Shown here piece by piece: positions 37,506-47,391 of a DNA stretch of 64,000 nucleotides. The DNA is taken from contig JAGMUV010000030.1 of NCBI GenBank assembly GCA_020744425.1, positions 186,001 through 250,000 on the forward strand. Direction: 5' to 3'. The notes beneath the pieces were generated by a model. That model made no database searches, had not been told where the DNA came from, and saw nothing but the letters and a program-made list of their open reading frames with translations. Every line of letters begins with the position of its first letter. Positions within the stretch are counted from its first letter, which is position 1. The translations under genes and the position numbers were made by a program. The stretch is from Dactylonectria macrodidyma. Its lineage: Eukaryota; Ascomycota; Sordariomycetes; Hypocreales; Nectriaceae.

Positions 37506-39827
37506 ATGGAGGATGAACTACCGGATCATGTCCGGGACTACAAGCTGGAGACCACATTCCCTAAGAAACGCGAAATTGTCCATATCTATGATGACCCTGA
37601 TGCGCCTCCATCGTCGCAACAACGGTTGGAATGTTGGAAGAGCGACAAACGGCCCATTGGCCGTGGCGGCCAGGGGCAAGTTTTTTTACAGACATGTACC
37701 AGTGGCAGTAGACATTATACCCATCGCGCAGTGAAAACAATCCCACTTCAGGATGGCAGCGGAAGACGACGATACATTCGAGAGCTCGAAACCATTGTCA
37801 AATTCTCTCACGACAAGGTATGTGCTCGTCTGGGTTTTAATATCATGCCACAGCCAGGCCGTTCAGCGCGATAACAGTCTATAAAGGCACTTTATGCTAA
37901 CTCGGACGAGTAGTACTCCAAATACTTCGTGAAGTCGCTGGGATGGTATGAGAAAAAGGACTTATTGTGTATCGCCATGGAGTATGTCCCTACAGGAGAT
38001 TTGCAGACATATCTCTGCGATCATCCTGCCTTGCCTGAAAGCGACTCCCGCCAGATCACCAGTCAAGTGCTGCGGGGCTTGGCAATCATGCACGGAGAAG
38101 GTTTTGCTCACCGTGACATAAAGCCTCAGGTGAGTGAACTCCGAAAAACTCGACCGCCGTTCAATTTGGCAGTGGACAAGTATCTGATCTCCGACACAAG
38201 AATGTCTTAATTCAACAACGTCCAACGCCTACAGAGCCAGGCTCTTGGTGGGTTAAACTTTCAGATTTTGGTATCAGCAAGAGACTGGAAGCAGCTACTA
38301 GCGGCGCAAGCACAGTGATCGGTACTGTCGAATACATGGCACCGGAGCTCTTTGACCAAGACAGCCTCCCGGATATCAACTACCCGGCAGCAGACATGTG
38401 GGCCTTGGGCGTCATGACCTTCTGGATATTGACCAAGTCTCGCGTGTTCTCGAGTCAACGGCATTTCTTTCAGTATGAAGCGCGCCCAGACACACTCTTC
38501 CCTCGTGGCTCTTTGGTCGATTTTCATGTCAGCCTAGACGGGCAGGCTTTTATTCGTGCTTTGATGGGGCCGAAGCCGGATGAACGACTAGACTCTAAAG
38601 CAGCCATTTGTCATGCCTGGGTTCAGCCTTGGATGCCAAGTGCGCCGATAATCCCAGACGATCGCAGCGAGTAAGTCCAGCGACTCATAGAATATTCTGA
38701 GCTGACAGTTGACGATGTAGATCATCAACTTCATCTTCCGGAAGGAGTTCGTTCGATGAAGAGAGGGGAATGACAACACAGGTCTCAAATATCACCGATC
38801 TGCCAAATGCTTTGCAAACGGGCTCGAATACCCAACTGACCGTTATTCCACGGACGCTGTTACAAGAGGTGCTTAACGATCACATATCGAATTTCCATGC
38901 TGAAGGGTCAGCAGCTAACCGTCTATACATGATCAGGCCCAGACACCACCAGCAGTAGAGATGTGGGACGAGGCCGAGGTCGAGCTGCTTCTCGAGAAAG
39001 GCGCTGACCTAGAGGCCAAAGATGGCTCCGGTCTGACACCGCTGTTGTGGGCAGCAGCGACCTGGCACGAGGCCTTAGTGAAGCTGCTTGTTGAGAAAGG
39101 CGCCGACCTAGAGGCTACAGATCGCCACAACCAGACACCGCTATTGCGGGTAGTAGCGAATGGGCACGAGGCCATAGTGAAGCTGCTTATTGAGAAAGGC
39201 GCCGACCTAGAGGCCAAAGATGGCCAAGGTACGACACCGCTATTGTGGGCAGCAAGAGACGGGCGCGAGACCATAGCGAAGCTGCTTGTCGAAAAAGGCG
39301 CTGACCTAGAGGCCGAAGATGGCCGAGGTACGACACCGCTATCGCATGCAGCAAGGTATGGGCACGAGGCCGTAGTGAAGTTGCTTGTTGAGAAAGGCGC
39401 CGACCTAGAGGCTAAAGATGTCTATGGTTGGACACCGCTATTGCTAGCAACAGGGACTGGGCGCGAGGCCATAGTGGAGCTGCTTATTGAGAAAGGCGCC
39501 GACCTAGAGGCTAAAGATGGCTCCGGTCTGACACCGCTATCGCGGGCAGCAGATAACGGGCTTGAGGCCTTAGCGAAGCTGCTTGTCGAAAAAGGCGCTG
39601 ACCTAAAGGCTAAAGATAGCAACGGTTTGACACCGCTATCGCAGGCAGCAAGGCATGGGCACGAGGCTGTACTAAAGCTGCTTATCGAAAAAGGCGCTGA
39701 CCTAGAGGCCAAAGATGGCCACGGTTGGACACCGCTATCGCATGCAGTAGCAAACGGGCACGAAGCTGTAGCGAAGCTACTTTCTAAGAAAGGCGCCGAC
39801 GTAGAGGCCAAAGATAGCAACAGTTAG
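37506..39827 (+). CDS. Protein kinase with ankyrin repeats, premature stop near the C-terminus
   Basis: Model: 37506-37817, 37914-38129, 38201-38670, 38721-38868, 38937-39827; 678 residues. Introns are 96, 71, 50 and 68 bp and all junctions keep phase. The kinase has a glycine loop IGRGGQGQVF (51-60), AVK lysine (K77), HRDIKP (D172), DFG (D198) and MAPEL, so it looks catalytically active. From residue about 391 there are nine 33-residue ankyrin units of the form E.L.KLLVEKGADLEAKD..G.TPL, highly alike. The ninth unit reads SNS-stop-TPL where others have W or L: TGG to TAG at 39825. The frame then continues for 28 more codons to TAA 39911, so the last repeats were lost recently or the protein is simply shorter. 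Kinase plus ankyrin recalls RIPK4-type signalling proteins. The start is the first in-frame ATG and may be preceded by another exon. Confidence 0.82.
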
Positions 39828-39911
39828 ACACCGTTATCGCAGGCAGCAGCGAATGGGCACGAGGCCATAGTTAAGCTACTCCAAACCTATACTATTACCG
39901 TGAAGACCTAA
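38961..39911 (+). repeat. 99-bp ankyrin-coding repeat array
   Basis: About nine and a half 99-bp units in direct orientation, differing mainly at the positions that form the ankyrin beta-turn and surface. Such internally homogeneous arrays can change copy number by unequal recombination. Confidence 0.9.
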
Positions 39912-40988
39912 GTCGTCACTGATCCCTTCTAGTCTCTCGACCCATGCGTGACCTAACCTGAACCAGGCTGTCTGAGATTGCAGAACGTTGACTCAGCGCG
40001 GCAATACGGAGTACCCAAGTACCGATCAGGAAGGATCATACTGGATGACTGCGGGACGCCCATAATCCAGGACGATTTATCAGCGGATCATTAGGGATCA
40101 ACAGACGGACATGAGCCACTATGATCCCAGGAAAATTGCACAATATAGACCGTACATATTCCCGTGGACTAGGCCATACGCTCCTCGGCTATCAATACAA
40201 CCATTTTTTTTATTTCCTTTGTTCTCGTAGGGTCGTAGGGACTGGGACAAATTTATCTTCCTTTAGATCGAATGTTCGAGAATCATCTACAATTATTGCT
40301 AGACGCTAGGGAGCTCTAAAAGAGAATAGGACCGAGCCGGTCAGGGAAAACAGCGATAACGAGTAATAAATAGTATAGCTAGTAGGGCAATGAATACCCG
40401 CGAAGGATATATATCAGGTTGGGGTTAGAGACGGCGAAGATCTTGGTGATGTCATGTCCGTGACATCACCGGCGACAGTGCCTGGTCTATAAAAGGCATC
40501 GACGCCGACGCCCACATTCTCTCCTTCCTCCTTTCCCTTCAAACAGACACCTGCGAGGACGCCCACTGCTGCCTAAGGCATACCTACCCCTAAGGCGCCA
40601 CCTACCTGGTACAAGGCGGTGCTTGTCAGTCTCGTTCCTTCACCAGCTTAATGACGCTAGAACAGTTCCTCCAGGCTTCCTTTGGCGGGCCGCTTGCCGG
40701 ACCGGTCCCTCCTGTTGAATGTCAAATGTCTTCTCCCACGAACCATATTTGGGACCATGTGGCTGTGTACAGTGTGAAGACCTCTCGGACACGGAGTACT
40801 CCTGCAAGGCGGCACTAACATTTCTGCCAATCCATTTTTGGCTCCGGCTGACATGGCTGACGGAGACATAAATAAGGCTTGCTGTTTCATTTGTGGCCTT
40901 GCCGCCTGGTGCGCCGTTTCTGGCTTTGTTCGCCCATCTTTGTCACCACGCACGGTACAGCCACAATGCGCCACAGCCATGTGGTCCA
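39912..40988. other. Intergenic region with promoter-like or LTR-like sequence
   Basis: 39912-40320 shows no gene. From about 40384 the sequence resembles a promoter or LTR: a 10-bp inverted repeat GGTGATGTCA/TGACATCACC (40445-40470), a TATAAAAGG box near 40487, a pyrimidine-rich leader, and an ATG at 40651 opening MTLEQFLQASFGGPLAGP, 55 codons to a stop. A further open stretch reads MADGDINKACCFICGLAAWC. I cannot identify it; a truncated retroelement or gene 5' end is likely, cut by the LINE fragment at 40989. Confidence 0.4.
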
Positions 40989-41134
40989 GAGGCAAAAGCA
41001 GAAATTGGACGCTGTAAGGGCTTTTACGAGATCATGGCAAAAATTGGGAAAATTGGGAAATGGATATGCACAATAGCAACTAGTGCCCTATTGGTCACAA
41101 GCCACCGGGCGAAATAAATTGTGTGTGTGTGTGT
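40989..41134 (+). repeat. 5'-truncated LINE copy (3' tail only)
   Basis: About 146 bp matching the 3' ends of the two large LINE copies (GGACGCTGTAAGGGCTT ... GCCACCGGGCGAAATAAATT), ending in a (GT)7 tail. 5' truncation with an intact 3' tail is typical of target-primed reverse transcription. Confidence 0.88.
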
Positions 41135-41907
41135 ACTGTACATAGCATGACACGGATCTGGTCAAGCTTTCCGGGAGACACTCGGGGAGCCATTAAGTGC
41201 TGTGTTGATGAGCCTCTTCTGGCTCATGGAGCAGGCTAGCTTGCGGTGGGGTGGAAGGTCAAGAATCGTCTGCGACCACTCGGGGTTGCTGCCTTGTCGC
41301 TAGACGCTTGATGCCTGAGGCAAGCTTAAGCCTGTTGTGGCCGCAGCTCAGAAGAATTATCGCTTCAAGCACACCCTGAGTTAGCCACATACAGTCCCAC
41401 ATTTACGAACCTGCAGACATTAAAACACGACCGAGGAACATAAGCTGGACTGTAATATGCACTTTATTATTTCCGTTACCTAAGTACTACGTCAGCATCT
41501 ACTCGGCATAGCAACGGAGAGCGTAGGAGGGAAAGAGATAACTCAGATAAGTGCCGCACGAAATTGTCACAACATATTACACACACACACACACACAATT
41601 TATTTCGCCCGGTGGCTTATAACCAATAGGGCACTAGTTGCTATTGTACATATCCATTTCCCAAATTTTGCCATGATCTCGTAGAAGCCCTTACAGCGTC
41701 CAATTTTTGCTTTTGCCTCTTCGATTTTCCGTCTCTCCGCAGAATCTCGTGGGGTTTGTATTATTGGCAAGCTAACTTGAAGGCTATTCTTCAAGTGTTC
41801 AGAGTCCTATCTACGGCGGCTGAAGCGGTGCCTGCTGTCCATGGCACGAGGTGTTTGATGTAGGGTAGGTTAGTAAGAGAGAATAGGTAAGGTTTCGCAA
41901 TCTGTTT

Positions 41908-43443
41908 TCAACGTCGTGTGTTGTCGAGTCGACCTGTGGCTATCGCAAATCGTATAGTTGCGCGGACTGCGCCCATATTTGGCGTCCATTTTGCATCGTC
42001 TGATGGCGATTTTCCTCCCAGGAAGAACGAGAGATTTCCTCTTTGTGTCTCGGTGCACTGCAACATTTCGGTTCGGTATGCCGTCCATTTTCTGCATCGA
42101 AAGAGAAAATGCTCAACCGTCTCTGTCGCTTGTCCACATGCGCATTGTTGTGATGGTGATGCTGTGATCCGAAAGAGGTATCCATTCAATCTGGCCATGC
42201 CTGTCCTGAGCTGTGCCAGCACGCTGGCTTCTCTCCATGACAAGCTATCGTATAGTTGTCGAGTGTGCTTCCCTGGTAGTGCAGCATCGACTCTCTTCGA
42301 AAACTTTCCGACATTGTCTGGTAGGTGTTTGCTAGTACACTGGCTCAAACGAGCTTTGTTAAGGGTCGTCGATCGCATTCTGGGAAACTTCAGAACCGGG
42401 ACGGCACCGTCTCGGGTTGCATCCCGCGCCTCTTCTTTAGCAGCCTTCAGGAGCTTGTGTTCAGCACTAGTGGGAATCCATATGACAGTCACCGAATTTC
42501 CATTGACCTTCAACGTGTCGATGGAATCGTATATGCATCCAACATACTCTTGACCAGATTGTTGGCGGGGATTTCGGATCGTAAGCACGACAGCCTTGTT
42601 GCTCGTCAATAGTGCCACGCTTCGGTATCTCAGGTCAGGTAAGTGCCTCAATGCGTATGCCATCGCCGCCAGCTCCGCAGAAAACGGGTTCTGTTCCGTT
42701 CTCATGCCAAGCGTAAAGGAAAATCGTTCCCGTCTCGGCCCTCCCCGCACCGACACAGGGATCTCAATGACCCCGCCGACTCCTACTACACCGCTCCGTG
42801 CTGAACTGCTCACTGCAACCCGTATTGCCCAGCCCAGATCTGCTTGCCTCGTCTCTGTCTCGTCCTTGTCGACAACGATAGTTTGTACCCGTTCTGCCCA
42901 AGGTGCCAGTGTGAATGGATTAACCGTTTCTAACTCCTCCATCGGTATCTCATTGAGTGCCACTGCAAGCTCGTGAAATGGCGAGCGATTGTATCTTCTG
43001 AACTTTCGGATACGAGATGTAGCGTTGCGGAGTGGGTTGGTTGCTGGCAGGGTGTGGAGGTCAATCCACATCTTGATCGCCCGCCTCCAGAAACGCTCCT
43101 GTGCACTGGCGATATGCGCCTCTGCTTCTGCTACGCTTGTTGCCACCGTGAGAAATGTTCCCACGATCGCTTGTGCCCCAATCCTCTGGACTCGGTTGAT
43201 AGGGCTGGCCCTTCTGTACTTACATGCGTGCATCCAGACGTTTGAGGCATAATCCATCACAGGGGCCACCATGGCTGTAAACAGTTGTCTTGCTGTTGCT
43301 GGGGTAAGACCCCTGAGCCTCTGACCATCTGTCGGGATGGTCTCTAGTGCAGCGGCAATTCGGGCGTTTATTTCCTTCCATGGTGCATTTTTGAGTAGGA
43401 GTCGTTCCTTGGCCTTTGGCACCGGGAGCAGACATCCCAACAA
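41908..43443 (-). pseudogene. LINE ORF2 C-terminal part: thumb-like, RNase H, Cys-rich tail
   Basis: A 511-codon open frame lacking the polymerase core. It starts with the post-polymerase region (RQLFTAMVAPVMDYASNVWM), common in Tad/I-type LINEs. An RNase H-like domain follows (GVGGVIEIPV ... NPFSAELAAMAYALRHL ... IWIPTSAEHKLLKAAKEEA). Near the end is a CACGQATETVEHFLFRC zinc motif. The fingers and palm with the catalytic YxDD are absent, because the 1.4-kb insert at 43436-44854 sits where they should be. It is protein-identical to the mirror frame at 50859-52394. Translation from the first in-frame codon is doubtful. Confidence 0.85.
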
Positions 43444-44854
43444 GCAGTACTGATTGATAAGGCCTTTACTGATAACTGATCGATTGATTACTATGCTACT
43501 GATACTGATTGATTAGCTTATCAGTAAATGCCAAGACATGACGTAATCAGGGTTCAAGTCCACTGAACTTCAGGCCTCAGTTGATTGGATTCAGGGTTTA
43601 CACGTGACGTAAAGAGGTCCGTGCACTCGTGCACGGGTCACTGAGTGATCCTAAATCCACGGGAAGTGCTCCTGGAGTATCATGGATTTGAACCCTGAAC
43701 GGAATTGTCCCTTCTCGACGGCGAAACGACAACTGGGAAATATGACTCGAACCAGGGTGGAATCAATGCCAGCAAGGCGCTCTCGCCAGGAAAAGTACAG
43801 CCACTATGCCTCCAACTTGTATGATGGATATTTTGTAGAGACCAGCGTGTTTGCTGGAATGTCAAGTGCAAGCTTCGAAATCGATCGACCAATCGATTTG
43901 ATCGATTCGATTAATCGATTCGATTTCGATTTCGATCGATCGATCAGAGCTGCCAGTCGATCGATTTGATCGTCGATCGGGTGGACCATATATAAATCGG
44001 TGAGGTGCAGGGTAGGCTGCCCTGGATTCTGCCTCTGTGTGGATCGCTACACATCGCATGCCCCACAAAGCACCCCTGGCAGGCGCGATTGGTGGAGAGA
44101 CGCTGCTGTTGAGTGCTTTCTAAGGAGGAAGGCGCCCCACCACCTTCCTTTTTAGGATTCCGCAGCTTCGTTGTCTCGTCACGTGAGGCTCTGTCTGATC
44201 GATTTGATCGATCGATATCGATCGACTGAGAGGGCCGCTCGATCGATATCGATCGATTGAGGGTGACGATCGATATAAATCGATCGATCAGGACTTGTAA
44301 TCGATCTATACGATCGATTTCGAAGCCTGGTCAAGTGCATTGCGCAGCACAGTTACGTGAGTCAACCTACCCTATACAGTGGATAAGGGCTACCGCATAT
44401 CTCACCTGTTTGTTGTGGCGGGGCTGGTACTTATTAACTTCTCTGGGCTGGTTTCCCTGGAAAGATAACAGGCGCTTCATCGTCCCTCATGTCACGAATA
44501 TTCGATTTGAGATATCGATTCAAAGTAAAAAAAAACTGGGTTGCCGTTGAATATGTAGAAAGTAATTCTGGGTTCAGACACGGGCGATGGGTTGTGTTGC
44601 TGAGTACCTGATTTACCGCACTGATCGCAGCGATCTGGATGTACCTGCTAACACATCTTAGCACCACGTAGGACTGAATTGATGCACTGTGGCAGGCAAC
44701 TACTACGTAGAATGTCACAAAATATCGACGCTACGAAAAACCTGGTCACGTGCGTTACTGATTACTGATTGATTGATTAGGGGCTTACTGATACTGATAA
44801 CGTATCAGTATCAATCAGTAATCAGTACTGATTGATAACTGACTGCTTGTTGGG
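43436..44854. mobile_element. 1.4-kb TIR-bounded insert replacing the LINE RT (left arm)
   Basis: Bounded by perfect 12-bp inverted ends CCCAACAAGCAG (43436-43447) and CTGCTTGTTGGG (44843-44854), with sub-terminal repeats of TACTGATTGATA type. It has no transposase and no matching flanking duplication. It lies between the endonuclease and thumb regions, where about 400 codons of reverse transcriptase are missing. It contains a nested 461-bp element at 43869-44329. Confidence 0.75.
43869..44329. mobile_element. hAT-like MITE rich in GATCGAT motifs (left arm)
   Basis: A 461-bp element with ends CA(A/G)GCTTCGAAATCGATCG and a perfect 8-bp duplication GTCAAGTG (43861-43868 and 44330-44337). Its sub-terminal regions consist of overlapping ATCGAT/GATCGATC words in both orientations. 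No coding capacity. CA-starting ends plus an 8-bp duplication suggest hAT. Confidence 0.82.
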
Positions 44855-45592
44855 ACCTCTGACCGGGAGCGAAATGTCGAACTCCGTCTCAATGGCACGA
44901 TGATCGGAGCCATGCTCTGTACCGTGTATCGCACATTTGACAGCTGAGGTCGCTAGGTCCTCGGATGCGAGGACCAGGTCGATCGTTGATTCATGTTCTC
45001 CGCCTTGCCAAGTCTTCGTGCCTCTCTGGAGCAGACTGCTGAGAGCAAACTCACTCATCAGATCGATGATTTGGTCTGCCTCGCCCTGTCTCTCTAGCGA
45101 GACATCCTCCCCTCCCCAGAGCTGATCGTGGCGGTTGAAGTCGCCCGCAATCACTACGTCCACCACTCTTCCTGCGTCTCGCCTCGTATCTTCAATAGTT
45201 TTACGTAGGTTGTCGCATGCCTTCCTCAGCGCCTCAACTTCAATTCCTTGAACATAGACAGAGAACACCAATATTGAGCGTTCCGGGAGTCGTATCAGTG
45301 CCGCCGTTATGTCTGGGGACTCAATCGGCACCTGCTCGGCATCCAAATCGTTCCTGATCCAAAGCATGCTTCGGATCGCCCATCTGCCTTCTCTGTACGT
45401 CGGTGGTACCATCTTCATCCACTTATGGTGTGCCATTGGAGTCGTCAAAAGACGGCCCTTAATCCTCCGCGCTTGTGGTTCCTGGATGGCTAGCACTGCT
45501 GCGTTCTGAATGTCTTTATCGTTCATCAAACTTTCATGAACTTCGCCGCGTTTTCGTACGTTGAGCTGGATCATTCGAAGCGTGCTACTCAT
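44822..45592 (-). pseudogene. LINE endonuclease domain (left arm), truncated by insert
   Basis: ORF2 starts at ATG 45592, overlapping the ORF1 stop by 8 nt (ATGAGTAG), as in many fungal LINEs. It encodes an exonuclease-endonuclease-phosphatase type domain: IQLNVRKRGE, VVIAGDFNRHDQLWGG, STIDLVLAS and the catalytic GSDH near the end. These enzymes nick target DNA for primed reverse transcription. The frame runs into the TIR insert after RGPNKQ and ends a few codons later. All residues needed for nicking seem present, but the protein lacks reverse transcriptase. Confidence 0.85.
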
Positions 45593-46904
45593 GCGGAGAA
45601 GGGTAGAGCTTCTTGCAATTTCTGCTGAACGACTCGTGGGGACCCCCACAGAGCACACACTTGAAGATAGTTTCGTTGCATGTGCTATGGTGGTGACCTT
45701 CCTTTGCGCATTTTCCACAAATCTGGGTGTTGTTACATTGGAAAGCTTTATGACCGACTTGTTGGCAGTTGTAGCACTGATTTGGGCGAGGTCGGCGTTC
45801 GAACACTCTGGCGTATCCAGATTCTCCTCCAGCATAAAAGAAACCCTCCGAGAGGAGCCTTCTTGCGTCTGAGCCTTTGGTAAGGTAAACGACCATTGAG
45901 CCGTATGCTTTTGGAATGTCTCTTTTGCTTAGCCAAACTATCTTTGCAATCTGCGTGTCGTTTTCCTTTCCAAAGGCCTCGGCAGCTCCCGTACGGATGT
46001 TACCCGCTTCATCCAGCACTGCTATGCGCTTGACGTTATCCACTTTAATGGGATAGAGCTCATCCCGTAGCACCCGGGCGCCTCGTGCCAACTTGGCTCC
46101 CACCAGTCGTTTCACCATTTGGTGTTCAGCTTCATCTCTGCACACGATCCTGATACGGTTCCGGCTCTTCCGGTCCTTGGTTACCGCCTGGCAGCGCCAG
46201 CTGGACTGGCCCTGCTCAGCACGTACCTCGCTCTCCACGATAGTCCGGATAGCACTTGCTGTAATCAGCTCCGCTTCTTCCTTTTCCACCCTCGATGTGT
46301 CGACCGTGCAATAAAACGCATCGGTGAGGTTCGAGGGCGATATGTTGCCAGATGGGATGCTGCTAGGTTGGGCCGAGGGTGGCGATGGCATGACGTCAGC
46401 GAAGGAGATGTGCGGGGTAGCTGCCGCGCTCGTGGCGATAGCTTCAAGTTGTTCGCGAATTCGCTTCAACTCATCGCCCATCTGCTTCTTGGTGTCTTCC
46501 AATTGTTGACTCAACTCTTGGGCCGCATTTTGCTGCTCCTCAGCTGCTTCCTTCAAATCTCGAATTACCTCTTGCTGGTTGCTGATGACCCCGTTCTGCT
46601 CCTTGATGGCTTCCCTTAGCCCTTGGAACTCAGCGCGGTACTCGCCCAATAGCTCCAAGGCCTTCTGGAGCATCGCCCTTCCCTCGTTGTTGTTGCTACT
46701 GTTTCCCTTCCTTGGGTCTGTCGCATGATCGGCTTCCCCTTCAATCGTTGTCGCTCTCGTTGTCGCTCTCGTGGCATATCGGCTGCTTTTGTTCGGTTCT
46801 TTCGCAGTGTCCTCGAGCTTTCACTTCATGCTTCGAAGCCTCATCGGCGTCGACACGCGGCCGCTTGGCCCCACCAAGGTCTCGGCGTTTGCCAGAGAGG
46901 TCAT
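45585..46904 (-). pseudogene. LINE ORF1 (left arm), nonsense-mutated
   Basis: A coiled-coil/gag-like protein with C-terminal zinc knuckles (CYNCQQVGHKAFQC, CGKCAKEGHHHSTC, then CVLCGGPHESFSRNC). It binds the LINE RNA. The ATG at 46904 (MTSLANAETLVG) is followed after 27 codons by TGA at 46823-46821, absent from the right-arm copy. A downstream Met at 46673 could give a 362-residue product. Confidence 0.85.
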
Positions 46905-47050
46905 GATGAAAGCCGGCCCACCACCTTACAAATCTTCCAATTGAGGAATAAAAAGATTTCAAGATAGATCGATAGTAATCGTTTTTCCCGAATAGTCCTC
47001 GAAGTTTTCGGCAGGAGTATAGTAGCGGCCGCGAAGAGTGTCCGCCAATT

Positions 47051-47062
47051 CTGTACTTACTA
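47051..47062. other. Target duplication B at the left LINE 5' end
   Basis: CTGTACTTACTA is the reverse complement of TAGTAAGTACAG, which directly follows the (TG)n tail of the right LINE at 52721-52732. It therefore belongs to the other copy's insertion, evidence of an exchange. Confidence 0.75.
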
Positions 47063-47246
47063 CAGCAACGGCCGCGAAAAGTGTCCGCCAGTTGCATGTT
47101 GAATGTGATTTTCCGCACGGACCACCTTTCCTTATGCTAAGTAGAAGTACGTACAAGGGACCAGAATTGGTCCCTACCCTATATGTGGTCCGTGCGGGAA
47201 TCAAATTCAACATGCAACTGGCGGACACTCTTCGCGGTCGTTACTG
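47063..47246. mobile_element. MITE at the palindrome centre
   Basis: A 184-bp element with inverted ends about 60 bp long, starting CAGCAACGGCCGCGAA and CAGTAACGACCGCGAA, flanked by TA on both sides. TA duplication and CAGT-like ends fit Tc1/mariner-type (pogo-like) MITEs. Related 28-bp end sequences also occur just outside it at 47020-47048 and 47264-47292, and alone at 24697. Confidence 0.8.
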
Positions 47247-47257
47247 TAATATGTTGT
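47247..47257. other. Target duplication A at the right LINE 5' end
   Basis: TAATATGTTGT at the right LINE's 5' side matches the sequence just beyond the 3' tail of the left LINE (reverse complement ACAACATATTA ending at 41579). It too is paired with the wrong copy. Confidence 0.75.
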
Positions 47258-47391
47258 ATGCAACTAGCGGACACTCTTCGCGGTTGTTACTGTACTGTAA
47301 CGAAATATAAAGACAGTACCAGGGATCTATCTTGAAATCTTTATTATTATCTGAATTGGAAAAGTTGTGAGGCGGTGGGCTAGCTTTCATC

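Larger units (their letters stand above)
41579..47050 (-). mobile_element. Left LINE copy (Tad/I-like), defective
   Basis: A non-LTR retrotransposon reading right to left: ORF1 with zinc knuckles, endonuclease, an insert replacing the reverse transcriptase, then thumb/RNase H region and a (TG)n 3' tail. The 5' boundary at 47050 is inferred from the 12-bp duplication CTGTACTTACTA (47051-47062), whose partner is beside the other LINE's 3' tail. ORF1 has an early stop. It cannot be autonomous. Confidence 0.85.

Noticed and set aside
41918..42553. 211-codon plus-strand open frame inside the left LINE
   Set aside because: It is the reverse-strand shadow of the RNase H/ORF2 frame, with no domain; the same shadow appears in the mirror arm at 51749-52384.
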